This document shows, in pieces, positions 22,221 through 32,883 of a stretch of 64,000 nucleotides of DNA. The notes under the pieces were generated by a model. The model did no database searches, was not told the origin of the DNA, and saw only the letters and a program-made list of their open reading frames with translations. Made by a program: the position numbers and the translations under genes. This stretch comes from Calycina herbarum (taxonomy: Eukaryota; Ascomycota; Leotiomycetes; Helotiales; Pezizellaceae): positions 21,708-85,707 of the forward strand of contig LLEY01000221.1 of NCBI GenBank assembly GCA_001414485.1, given 5' to 3'. Position 1 is the stretch's first letter; every line of letters starts with the position of its first letter.

Positions 22221-23280
22221 ATGTTGTACCTAGTAGGTCTCGGTCTGTCCGATGAAACGGATATCACAGTCAAAGGGCTAGAAGTAGTCAAGAAAGCATC
22301 AAGGGTTTACCTTGAAGCCTACACCAGTATTCTCCTCGTTGATAAATCCGTCCTTGTACGTTATTTTCTCCAGCCCACCTCTATTTCTCTGCCATTTATT
22401 TGGAAACGCACTCCGAGTAAACATGGAAATTACAAAAAACTGACCAAACTGATATGTAGTAGGAAAAATACTATGGCCGAGAAGTAATCCTCGCCGACCG
22501 AGAGATGGTCGAATCCTCCAGCGATGAAATCCTCGCAGACGCCCAAACCCTCGATATTGCATTTCTAGTCGTTGGAGATCCGTTTGGGTACCTTCCCCTT
22601 TCCTTCTCTTTCAAATCTCAAAGTATCTTACTGACCATAATCTTTTCCCCAGAGCAACAACCCACACAGACCTAGTCCTCCGCGCCCGCGAACTCTCCAT
22701 CCCCCTCCGCACAATCCCCAACGCCTCCATCATGTCAGCAATTGGCAGTACTGGGTTGCAACTCTACAACTTCGGCCAAACTGTATCAATGGTCTTCTTC
22801 ACAGAAACATGGAAACCTGCATCCTTCCACGATCGCATACGAGAAAACCGCTCTATCGGTCTGCATACTCTTGTCTTGCTGGACATAAAGGTCAAAGAGC
22901 AGAGTCTGGAAAATATGGCGAGAGGAATAAGGATTTATGAGGAGGCGAGGTATATGACTGTGGGCCAGTGTGCGAGGCAGATGCTGGAGATTGAGGAGAT
23001 CAAGAAAGAGGGGGGGGAGGGGCTGGAGGGTGTCTATGGGGAGGAGAGTTTGGCTGTTGGTGTTGCGAGGGTGGGAGGAAAGGACGAGAAGTTCGTTAGT
23101 GGGACGCTAAAACAGCTTTGTGATGCTGATGAGGTTTTGGGTGGTCCGTTGCATAGTTTGGTATTGCTTGGGAGGAGGACACATGAGTTGGAGAGTGATT
23201 ATGTGAGGGAGTTTGCGGTGGATAAGGAGTTGTGGGATACGATTTGGAAGAGGGATTATGAGGGGAAACAGCAGGGTTGA
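22221..23280 (+). CDS. DPH5: Diphthine methyl ester synthase (Dph5)
   Basis: Three exons (22221-22355, 22463-22587, 22653-23280) encode 295 aa. [20 protein letters not shown] is the canonical start of the enzyme. LEAYTSILL and, after the first intron, [17 protein letters not shown] follow; [18 protein letters not shown] spans the second intron. [20 protein letters not shown] and [12 protein letters not shown] are the hallmark central blocks of the SAM-dependent tetrapyrrole-methylase fold. The enzyme methylates the modified histidine of elongation factor 2 during diphthamide synthesis, in the cytosol. Full length. Both introns end in pyrimidine-poor or ordinary AG sites; the first one uses the second AG of TAGTAG. 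Confidence 0.95.
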
Positions 23281-24304
23281 CTTTTGAATGTTAGTCTGTT
23301 GATATATATGATGATCACTCTGTGAACCCTGTTCATGAAAGGGGGACCAGGGGCAAGATGCTTGATCTGTGGAAATGAGAATAGGTCAAGAGTATTCGTA
23401 ACTTACTAAAATACTTCAATGGGGTGCTCCCCAAGTAACTTGAATAGAGCAGAGTTTTGAATAGGGATACGAGGGAGTAACACCCTGCCACTATTCTCTT
23501 CAGTATAACAATGAAATAAATACTCCTAAATTCCATCAGATTCGCCGTTGAAGATTGAATGCGGAGAAAATGATGAGAAAAAGCAACGTTGTTGCTACCT
23601 GCAAGTGAGGAGGACCCAATCACGGATAGATGCAGAAACATGTCCACACAAACCCCTCAAATAATGCCAACTCAAATTGTATACAGACCCATTACCAAGG
23701 TTCAGGCAGCTTGAAAGAAGGATGTTGGGTGTTGATTCATAAAGAGAAGAGTGTTAGAAAGGTTGCGATAGGCTTTCTCAGTGGGAGTAAGAACTGTCCA
23801 GTTTCATGCCACATGTTCCTTTCGTCTGGTGTCCAAATTCACTACAAAGTGCTTGGTTTGATTGAGCAAGTTTTCCCTCTTTGCTGCAAAGATTTTGGGG
23901 TGAACGTGAGGAGGAAAAGTGAATCAATTGGAAAAAGGCAGGGCAGGCACGACCTTCACTCGCCTAATCCAAGGGCGCAACCAGATATTTTGTTCCTTCC
24001 TATTTCTTCAACAACCTCATCACGACAACCAAAGAGTGGAACTATTCAACTCAGGTGGCATCAATTAGGTCAATTCAGTTTCCGACTAGTTGGTCAGTTG
24101 GCCAGTTGGTCAATCTTTGCAAGGACCAACAAACTCTGGTACCTGACATACCTGTCTGTACCAGAGAGGTTGTTCCTGCTTCAGCAAACGGAGCTTGAAC
24201 TCTTCAAACATACTCAACCACCACACCACAGCCCTCCACAACTAAAACACAACCTCCGCAACTCTAAGACACTCCGTCATTGACTCGCAACCTCGTCAAT
24301 CGCA
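23281..24304. other. Intergenic / long 5' leader, no gene
   Basis: About 1 kb. A 217-codon plus-strand frame (23630-24283) has no conserved features and unusual composition, so I do not call it. The last 250 bases probably belong to the 5' leader of the zinc-knuckle gene and contain a 9-bp inverted repeat. Confidence 0.5.
24133..24165 (+). repeat. 9-bp inverted repeat (potential leader hairpin)
   Basis: CTCTGGTAC at 24133-24141 and GTACCAGAG at 24157-24165, perfect complement with a 15-nt loop, 140 bases upstream of the zinc-knuckle start. Confidence 0.6.
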
Positions 24305-27300
24305 ATGTCTTCCGCAAAGCATCATCACGAGGAGACAATCCGTCACCCTCATGCCTTGACCGACCGGGATCTTCACGATATGGCCTTGAGAGACATATCG
24401 AGGAAGCTGAGCCTTACCACGTCCGTCCGAACCACCGTGGAAGTCTACCTCCGCTGGCTTGAAGTCCATCGGACCCGACCATCCAATAAGTCCAAATCCT
24501 GGGACAATCTGGTCTGGCAATGGGCACAATCACTCCGCCAGCGCGGGATTCGCGAGAGCGAACTCATCAAGGCTGTCCGAGCCTGGAAAGATGAACATGG
24601 TCCGTTCCCAAAAAGCGAGCGCGAGCCTCCTCGCACCAAGGATATCCAAAAGGCGTTTGATGATCCTGCGCTCCCGTCGAAAAATAAAGCCGATGACTTG
24701 GTTTGGCAGCGTGCTGATCCAGCGACACATGAACCTGCTGCTAGACGTCAAGAGAATTACTCAGTGCATCCTGATCGTTTCCCTAGAGTTGAGCGGGAGC
24801 GCGAACAAGACCGCGAGGATAGTCGTGATTCATTGCATCCTGATCGTCTCGCTAGAGTCGAGCGCGAACGGGAACGCGATGAGAGAAACGACCACCGTGA
24901 TCGTGGAAGTTCTTATGAGAAGACCAAGTCCCACCACTATTATCCGAAGCAAAAACCCTCGTTGGAGAATTATATGCAGCGACCGCCATCGAATTATATC
25001 TGCAACCGTTGCGGCAAGCCTGGTACGTATTTCCTTTCTTAACCTTACTGTTTTCTGTACTGGACGCATATTCTAATATGCGCAACCTCAATTCGACAAA
25101 ACCAAGAGAGCTACTCAATGTTATTTCCTGTGCTATACTGAATTGAATTCTCAGGACATCATCTGCAGGCCTGTCCAACCAATATGAACCCGGATTTCGA
25201 TCTGCCACCGGATAGGAAATATGTCTGCTCCATCTGCCAGGAAACAGGCACCCACTACAAGTCACTCTGTCCACTAAATCCTGATCCATTCTCGATTATT
25301 CAAAGACGAAACGACGCCGGATATCAGACGGGATTGAAAGTTGGAAAATCATGGGCTGCCTATGCAGACCCCCGGAAACGAGAAGAACTCGACAAGGTCA
25401 GAGACTACGACAGAGCATGCCGATCCCCCACGAGAGATTGCGAATCAAGAAACGGCAGCTTGTATGGTTCTACTCCACCTTCGAGCAGAAAGCAAGAACA
25501 GAAGTATAGATTGAAGAAGCTCGATGAGAAGAGAGAGACGCTTACCAGAGAGGAAATAGCAGAGGTGACCGATTCTGGATACGCTGTTATTGGACAATTG
25601 GCACTTAACAGTCGCAGAAAAAGAGCCTTGTCAGATACGAGTGATAGAAGCCGATATTCTCAGAGTCCAGCAACACCTACTCGGAAGAAGAATCGCAACA
25701 TTGTCGTTAAGTTACCACCTGGGATGGTCAGCAGCAACACTTTAGACGAGGTGGAGGAATTGTTACTAGCTGAACGTGGCCCCCCTCGTGGGAGTTCTCC
25801 CGGCGTATACCAAATTAATCCAGACGAAATGCAACTCGACGACGACAGTCAGCATTCTTCCAGTCCAATACCTGGTCACAAGACGACCCGAAATATCGTC
25901 GTCAAGCTTCCACCAGGCAAGGAGGTCGGAGATTATAAGATGATTGATGCCCACACGTCCAAAGAGGTTGACAGACTGTTGCTAGCCGAGCGAAGGCTGT
26001 CTCGTGGTAGTTCTCGATCCCCACCGCCTGCATATCAATCCAACCCCAATGAAATGGTACTCGACAACGACAGTCAAGAATCCACAGATTTGTCACTTTA
26101 CTACTCTGCAAAAACATCACGCGAACACTCGGCGGCGGCGGCTGTTCTCGAGATTGTCAAAAGCCCACCACGCGATGAGTCCAGCGAAGAAGGTCAAGTA
26201 TCATCTTCGGACGATATGGATGTCGACCGCCAGGTTGGATCCACGGTACCACCAAAGATATACTCGGATTTTGTCAGCAACCTGATTTTGAAAAACCCTG
26301 AAATGAAGACGATTAGAAATCCGATCAAGAAACGACCAAATGCATGCGATGTGTGGGAGCAGGACAGCCGACGCCAGAAATCAACTAGAGAATCATCACA
26401 CCGGGAGAAGAATCGCATGATCCCGCAGTTTGATGGACCTTGCGATGAGATTCCTGTCGAAGTGAGCAATCGCCGGCGCAAATACAAGCTCGCTGATCTT
26501 GGAAAGGATACTATTGGTAGAGTCAAAGGCGTTGCAAAGGAGTTTCCGAAGCTCAGAGGTCGTTCCAAAGTTCGACCATTGACCAATCAAACTGAGCCTC
26601 TAATTTCAAGATCTCCAACACCACCTTCACCATGTCCAAAGGATGATGAAAAGTCATTTCCCCAGAGACCACCTAATATCCCACGCGTCATGGTCACTAG
26701 TCTGCCATCTAATTTCCGCGAAAAGGAACTACCAAAATTGCCAGATACAAAAAAGCTTAGCATGCAAGCCGGAAGCTCATGGACTGACACTAACTCCTCA
26801 ACTGACCTAGATGAGTCGAAGCTACTCAACGATAATTCCAAAGCTCGCAGCCAACCTGATTTTTCAACTCGCTGGGACAGTCGACGATCCATTCACAACT
26901 CTTCTGTTTTCAGCAGAAGAAGTAGTTCTCGAGAAGGCGCACTTTCTGAATCACGATCCACAAACGAGTTTCGATCGACCGTCCGAAAGATTATCGAAGA
27001 AAGCAAATCCGAAGATCCAATTCGCACTCATAATCAAGATAATCTCAATCTCTCCGTCACTCCACGAGCGAAGATTCTTCGCACCATGTCTGCCAGTCCA
27101 GAAACCAAGGACCTCCACACCGAGACCATGAACGGAGCAGCCGAGGTATACAAACTCTATGACTCATATCCAATGAAGGATGTGCTAACATATGATGTCA
27201 ATTCAGAAGGAAGTACGAAAGGAAGTCCAGATCAAGAAAGCAAACTGTCGATATAACCGTCAGGATCTCGACGATATGGCAGCTGCTAAGAATGCGAAGC

Positions 27301-27485
27301 GTCGCGAGAAGACTATCAATGATTTGAAGTCCTTCGCTGGCGGCTTCAAGTTGGTCACTCCGATTCCCAAGGATATCGCTAAGATATGCAAGTTGGATGA
27401 GGGCAATAAGCAGAATCGAGTCAATTACGTGGTCAAGGAGAATGGCGTGGAGACTGGCGAGAAGGGTGTTGAGCGACAACTTTGA
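24305..27485 (+). CDS. Zinc-knuckle protein, largely disordered (995 aa)
   Basis: Three exons (24305-25022, 25155-27145, 27207-27485). The N-terminal 90 residues form a helical module (TVEVYLRWLEVHRTRP and LRQRGIRESELIKAVRAW). A charged Arg/Glu/Asp-rich segment follows. A CCHC zinc knuckle, C233-x2-C236-x4-H241-x4-C246 (CNRCGKPGHHLQAC), is split by intron 1, and a second variant knuckle follows: C264-x2-C267-x5-H273-x4-C278. The middle contains an internal duplication around RNIVVKLPPG (residues about 420-475 and 485-549). The rest is Ser/Pro/Asp-rich. The last exon changes frame after a 61-nt intron (GCTAAC branch) and encodes a conserved-looking NDLKSFAGGFKLVTPIPKDI. Probably an RNA-binding nuclear protein; no specific function can be named. 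Confidence 0.82.
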
Positions 27486-28558
27486 ACGACTTTACCGGAA
27501 TGTACAGGAAAGTCGATCGACCCGTTTTGATGCGATGAGTTGGGATTGGCGCATGGACTCGATCTCGAATTGGAATTGATTTTACTCTTGCTGCGAGACA
27601 TAATTTTCGTTTTCTGAGAGGGAGGGGTATATTGCTATAGATCGCTTGGTTCGCGCATATGATACACAAGACAGATAGAATATAGGGTCGGATGGGAGGT
27701 CTATTGTCTGTGCATGTCAGTGGGAATTTTTTGGTGTTCATGTAGTCCTCTTTTCCTCGATGTTATTTCGTTGTTTTCTTTTCTCTCTATTCTCAACTTT
27801 TTGCAGGGTTCCGTTTGCACTGGCGCAATGAGAAAGGAACAGTATTTTCAGATAGCACTTTGATGGATCTGATATGGATTCGTGCGCGTTGCGAAACTGC
27901 TATCGAGTAGAGCTAGATGGCTTGGTAGATAGCTATTGGGTAGAGAATAGAGAGTTCTTATATAATGTGTGTGATTAGTATGAGTGTGAGGGATTGATGG
28001 GGGTGAGATTGCATACATAGTGCGGGGTAAATTGTGATTGTGATTGTGATTTTATTCCACGGTTGTTGGTGATTGAGTTGATGGAATATTAATCTGCCCA
28101 GTCAGTGTTCAATGTGCCCCTAATTTCTCGAAGCTGTCCAGTGAGGTGTAAAATTGAACTTCAAGGTGGCATTGGAACTCCCTGTACGCCTTCCAAAATT
28201 ATGTACAATAGGTAGGTTATCTCTTTGAAGGGCCTGTTTCCCTCCACTTCCTGTCACTGGATCCTCCGAGTATATATCTCCTGGTCTCTGGTGGCATATG
28301 TACTGCTGGGTATGGATCTTATTTCGACTCCGAAGAACGCCAGCCCCCTCCCACGATTTCACGTCCTTGAGAACATCCATTCCAGCGCTCCTGTTTCCGT
28401 AATCGAGGTCCGAGAATGATTATCATTTCCCCACTCCTAATGCCAGGGCGTTCCAATTTTTATTCCGATTCCCCACGAGAGCAAATCCTACTGGCCGTAT
28501 TTACCGGTTGGGGCGCGGGAAGTTGGAGGTTGTGAAGATGTGGGTTTGAGGGCGATCT
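27486..28558. other. Intergenic between converging genes, no gene
   Basis: About 1.07 kb holding the 3' flanks of the zinc-knuckle gene (+) and the AP-2 sigma gene (-). A short run of GATTGTGATTGTGATTGTGATT lies near 28030. No conserved frame. Confidence 0.5.
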
Positions 28559-29387
28559 TCATTCGAGTTTATCGAGGTGTTCTAGGCGGGTGAGGACGAC
28601 TTGTTTGCTTGTCTCTTCGATTTCTCCGGCGAGGAATACTTCGTCTAGGATTGCGTAGACCTGGTGGGGTTTGTGTTAGTTATGCCGTGCCCATGGAACT
28701 TTGTAGAGTTTGGGGAGAGGGTTTTCAGAACGAGGTAATAGGATGCTCTGAAGAGTATCTGCTAGTATCCCCTCCCTTCAACAGTGCTGGCAGACATTCC
28801 CCCTCTTATCGCCCTTCCCTCTATCCATCCATCGACGTACCTTGTAGAAATTAAACACCAAATCCAGTTCACAAACGTTCCCAAAGAAGCTATCCAGGAC
28901 TTCAACGAAGAAATGTATTGCCTCCAGATATGCTAACTCGTTATCATTCGCATCGACGCAAACGCAGAAGAAGAGGCCCGCGTATCGGCGGTAGACTATT
29001 TTGTTCTGCCGGAATTCGACGAAGTTGGATTGGTATTTTTGGTCGCGAGGGGCTATGAGTCTGTGGACCTGTGGAAGGGGTCATTAGTAAATAGATGGAG
29101 GGGGGAGGGGGAGGTGGGTATATGGCTTACCTCGCCCTTTAGTTTGATCTTTTCTTCGTCGTTATAGGGCGCGTACCATTTCGCTAGACGGGTTTTACCT
29201 CTGAGCAGAGGGGTTAGCTATGTCCTTGCATTGTGCCATCTCGCAGAGCTATATCTCTTGTGTTTTGGGGGAAGCTCGAGGTCGAGTCCGGAAGAGCGGG
29301 GAATTTGATTGGGGGCCCCGAGCTTTGGAGGTAACCGGAGTGGGAAACGTACTGTCGATTTTGAATTAACACAAATGAGAGGACCAT
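28559..29387 (-). CDS. APS2: AP-2 adaptor complex sigma subunit
   Basis: Four exons (29387-29353, 29200-29131, 29068-28841, 28660-28559) give 144 aa, the expected length for a small (sigma) adaptin; no open frame longer than 100 codons spans it, so ORF scans miss it. The first exon is only 35 nt ([11 protein letters not shown]). The junction rebuilds [13 protein letters not shown]. Exon 3 carries [20 protein letters not shown] and [20 protein letters not shown]. The last exon reads [20 protein letters not shown] and ends EHLDKLE. The sigma-2 type ending separates it from AP-1 sigma. AP-2 links clathrin to cargo at the plasma membrane in endocytosis. Introns are 152, 62 and 180 nt. Confidence 0.94.
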
Positions 29388-29869
29388 TTTGGAAAGCTCT
29401 TGGTAAGGAACAGGCTTCTGGTGTTTTATTCAAATTGGTTGTGATGGAGGGAGCTTGGTGTTGTGGTTGGGATGTTAGAATACGGTGACCGAGGTTGACC
29501 ATTTGCGCTGTGAGCGAGTCGCCCGCAAGACAGTTGGTGGCTCAGTTGGTGGCTTCGTTGGTGTTGGTGTGGAGTGTTGTTCCTGAATTAATCCCAGGAT
29601 AGTGGTTCATGGAGTAAAAACATGTGGAGGAGAGTCAATAACCTTATTTTGATGTCTGATGTCGTCTATTTTTTCTCTCTCTGTCTTCTGGATATGGACT
29701 TTGTAAGTGGGGAATTTCGGTTAGCATTGATGGACGGAAAGAAAAAAAATAACAGTCTCTCAAAAGTCTCTCAGTTTTGAAAAATATCATGATTAATAAT
29801 CTTTTTTTTTTCAATTCTCTATAGATAGCTATATCTAAGTTTTGAAACCTGAAACCTGAAATCCGAAAT
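29388..29869. other. Intergenic, no gene
   Basis: 482 bp: upstream region of AP-2 sigma and 3' flank of the reductase. Contains a poly-T tract near 29800. Confidence 0.5.
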
Positions 29870-31069
29870 CTAAACAACTTTCAATAGAGGTTCCAAAGCT
29901 TTGGCAGTATCAACAACACTCTGTTCGAAAGGAATATACTTGAACCCCATGACCTTCTCAGCCTTGGTCCCATCAAAAGTCACCTGTCCGGGAGGATATC
30001 TCACACCATTTACAACACCCGTCTCCTTGTTATATCCTACATATCCTTCACCAGGGTTCCCAACTGGTATCTTATCACCAATAGCTGTTCCCTTATACGC
30101 GTGTCTCAAGACATCAGAAGCAGCTTGTGGTGGTCCTTTTCCAGCGGAGGCAGTATATCGTTCTCCATCTGAGATAGATGGGTTTTCATAGGCCCAAACG
30201 TGTTCTCTGGCCACGTCTCGGACATCGACATAAGATCCGGACCCTATGCTGGGTGGAATTGTTGCTGCTCCGGAGAAAACCTTCCATACTGGGAGGAGGG
30301 TTTCATTCAAAGATGATGGGTGGGCTGGAAGAACGGCAGGTGGCCCGATGACAACAACGGGATTGATTGCTGAAACGGCGAAAAACGGCTGATGAAATTG
30401 TTAGCAAAATACCTTGGTGTTGTTGAAGGAAGACTTACTTTGTTCTTCTCCCGGAATTCCCACATCACACGATCCGCAGCTATTTTACTAGCAGCATACA
30501 ATCGTCCACCAGCAGATTGTCGACCAGCATCTCTATCTTTCTTAGCCTCCTCGAGTGAAAACGATCCATGATCCCTCTCCGTGAAATTGTATTCTGGATC
30601 TTCTTTGGGATTCACAATAGCAATCGTGGAAGATGTAACAACAACAGCTGTCAACTGAGACCCCGCTTTGAGTGCTGAGCCCAAAATACTTTCATTTCCC
30701 GCAACAGCGGTGGTGACGAAGTCATCATATGTCTTGAGTGTGAAATCAATCGGTGATGCTGTGTGGAAAATTCCATCAACTCCTGTTCTTCATTAACACG
30801 TGATACATATATTTTGGAGAAGAAATGGAACCTTTCACTGCTTCATCAAAAGCTCCGCTGATTGTCATATCAGGTACTTGGACGATTTGAACTCGCTCTT
30901 TGTAGGGTGCGTAGGCACCTTGTAGGAGAGGTTCAACACTTGCTGGTCTTCGTACTGTGCCGCGGAGAGAATATCCCTTTGAAAGGAGGAGTTCTCCCAG
31001 GACACCTGCGATGTAGCCATTGAGTCCTGTGATCAAGACAGTCTTGCCATTGCTCTCCGGAATTGCCAT
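29870..31069 (-). CDS. NAD(P)-dependent epimerase/ketoreductase (extended SDR, Gre2-like)
   Basis: Three exons (31069-30832, 30782-30439, 30388-29870) encode 366 aa. The N-terminal nucleotide-binding motif is TVLITGLNGYIAG, a variant of the usual TGxxGxxG. GVDGIFHTASPIDF and the catalytic YxxxK (Y175 and K179 in RLYAASKIAADR) mark an extended short-chain dehydrogenase of the dihydroflavonol-reductase/Gre2 type. After intron 2 comes AINPVVVIGPPAVLP, the substrate-side block, then GSYVDVRDVAREHVWAYENP. Members reduce aldehydes or ketones with NADPH. The gene is head-to-head with the FSH hydrolase (907 bp apart), so it may belong to the PKS locus, but it could equally be an unrelated primary reductase. 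Start at ATG 31069 is the first with the conserved frame. Confidence 0.88.
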
Positions 31070-31976
31070 TGTATGAGATGAAAGAGAGACTAAATTCACA
31101 AAACAGTGTATGAAACAATGAAGCTCGAGGATGGAGCTTCGAACGGGCTGAAAGCGGGGGTACTGTTGAAATTATCGATAGTGGGAGAATGAGAAGCAAC
31201 AACATAAAGAACGGAAAAGGAGATCTCAGTGACTTTATACATAAAATGAACAACACAAGAATCACTCAATCTTGCTATTGAAAGCCCCTCACCCAATGGC
31301 GTGAAACAAGTTTATAAGCCGATAACTTATCACCGAGGAGTATTTTCATCACCTCTTTGGCTGAAAAGACTCCGTATTCCGAACTCCGTGGAAGAGGATT
31401 AGTGAACGCGTTCTAGCAGCTGTCGACAGGAGGTGGGAGTATTTTGAGGGTATCCCCAGATTCCCCGAGAACCTCGAACTCTCACAATGCCTTTGGATCA
31501 TCTCGTCATGGGTTGTCGTCTGAACTTTCCATTGGTTCTAGAAAAAGAGGATGCACCACGGCTTCCACACGGCATCCCACTATATAAGCGCCTTGGCGCT
31601 TCCCTCACCGACATGCCATTGCAGGTGGACACTTTTCCCTGCTTCTTCCCACAACCATTTACTTCTAATTCAAGTCAATGCCCTTTTCTTTGTTGTTTTG
31701 TTGAGTATTTTGCATATGTTTTAGGTTGGAAGTTTTCCATTCACCTACGCTTTGTTTATCTCTCGCTTGCGTAAGATACTTGCTAGCATTATTCCCTTGC
31801 ACTTGCACTGCCTCGCACTTGCACTTGCACTGCCTTGCTGGCCTGCGTCAAAAGCTGTAAAATAGCCTTTTGTTTCCTTGCCACGATACAGCTCATTAAT
31901 ATCTACTGTACTACTGTCTCTTTTTACTTCCTTACCACATACACGATACCCGTACTCTTTCAAGAGTTCCATCGAT
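31070..31976. promoter_or_regulatory. Divergent promoter: reductase / FSH hydrolase
   Basis: 907 bp between head-to-head starts. It includes a CACTTG/TTGCAC-rich simple repeat at about 31797-31835, just upstream of the FSH start. No third gene seen. Confidence 0.5.
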
Positions 31977-32883
31977 ATGCGGTTTCTCTGCCTTCATGGC
32001 AGAGGTACAAATAGCAAGGTACTTTGCTTTCCCCTTTCCCGTGTTGGGTAGTTTCGTTGGTGTTTATTTGACTTGGCATTTTCACTCTACCTTGCTTTCC
32101 TCATTACCTTCTTCGTCTAGTTGACGATCTTTCATACATCTGAAGAGTTCTCGTTGGATCTGGAAATGGGCAAGTCAACTCACATAACTTCCAGATCTTT
32201 GAACTGCAAACAGCAGCTCTCCGTTACCAACTCGGCCCAAGCCATGAATATGAGTTCGCAGACGGTCTTTTACCATACGAGCCCTACCCAGGTAGATAGT
32301 TCTTTTTCTACCTTTTCTTATGCGTGCTAAATATTGACCAGGTCTGGAGAGTTTAATTACCGGTTCTGATGGCAAGGTCCAAAATACATTCTCATGGTTC
32401 GACCAAACAATCCCCTCGTTACTCGACGCGCTGTTTGATCTATCCGAATACATCGCATCCGAAGGTCCTTTCGATGGTATCATCGGCTTTTCACAAGGTG
32501 CAGCTCTTGCTGCGACATACATTGCACAGTACGAATTCCTAAACAAAGACCACTTATATCACGAAATGCCGTTCAAGTGTGCAGTTTTTATCTGCCCGGG
32601 TCCTATCTGGCGTTGGGAGCCCAGAGTCGGAGACGACGACGTATTACAACACATGGATCCAATCAAAGAGGATATATCTATTAACATCCCTGCTGCGATA
32701 ATTTGGGGCGCGACGGATGAATTAGCTGAAGGTGGAAGAGTTGTGAAGGAATTTTGCGATTCAACAACACGAGAAAGTTATATCCATCCTGGAGGACACG
32801 AAATTCCAAGAAAAAAAGTGGAATTGGACGCTATGGTGATGACTGTGAAGGCCGTCATGGATAGGGCTGTTCATATGCAATAA
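31977..32883 (+). CDS. FSH-family serine hydrolase (LovG-like family)
   Basis: Three exons (31977-32018, 32195-32291, 32342-32883) encode 226 aa. The 42-nt first exon is MRFLCLHGRGTNSK, the standard FSH1 start with the HGRGTN oxyanion loop. Exon 2 carries the EYEFADGLLPYEPYP block typical of the family. The nucleophile is S97 in GFSQGA, the acid D172 in IWGATDE, and the base H199 in HPGGHEIP. The FSH1 family includes LovG, the thioesterase that frees the HR-PKS product in lovastatin synthesis. Since the HR-PKS nearby lacks a release domain, a trans-acting releasing role is attractive, but this is inference from context. The second and third exons are in different frames from the first, so the gene is easy to miss. 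Confidence 0.9.

Noticed and set aside
23630..24283. 217-codon plus-strand frame upstream of the zinc-knuckle gene
   Set aside because: No recognisable domain, ordinary leader-like composition, ends just before the real start; judged to be chance.
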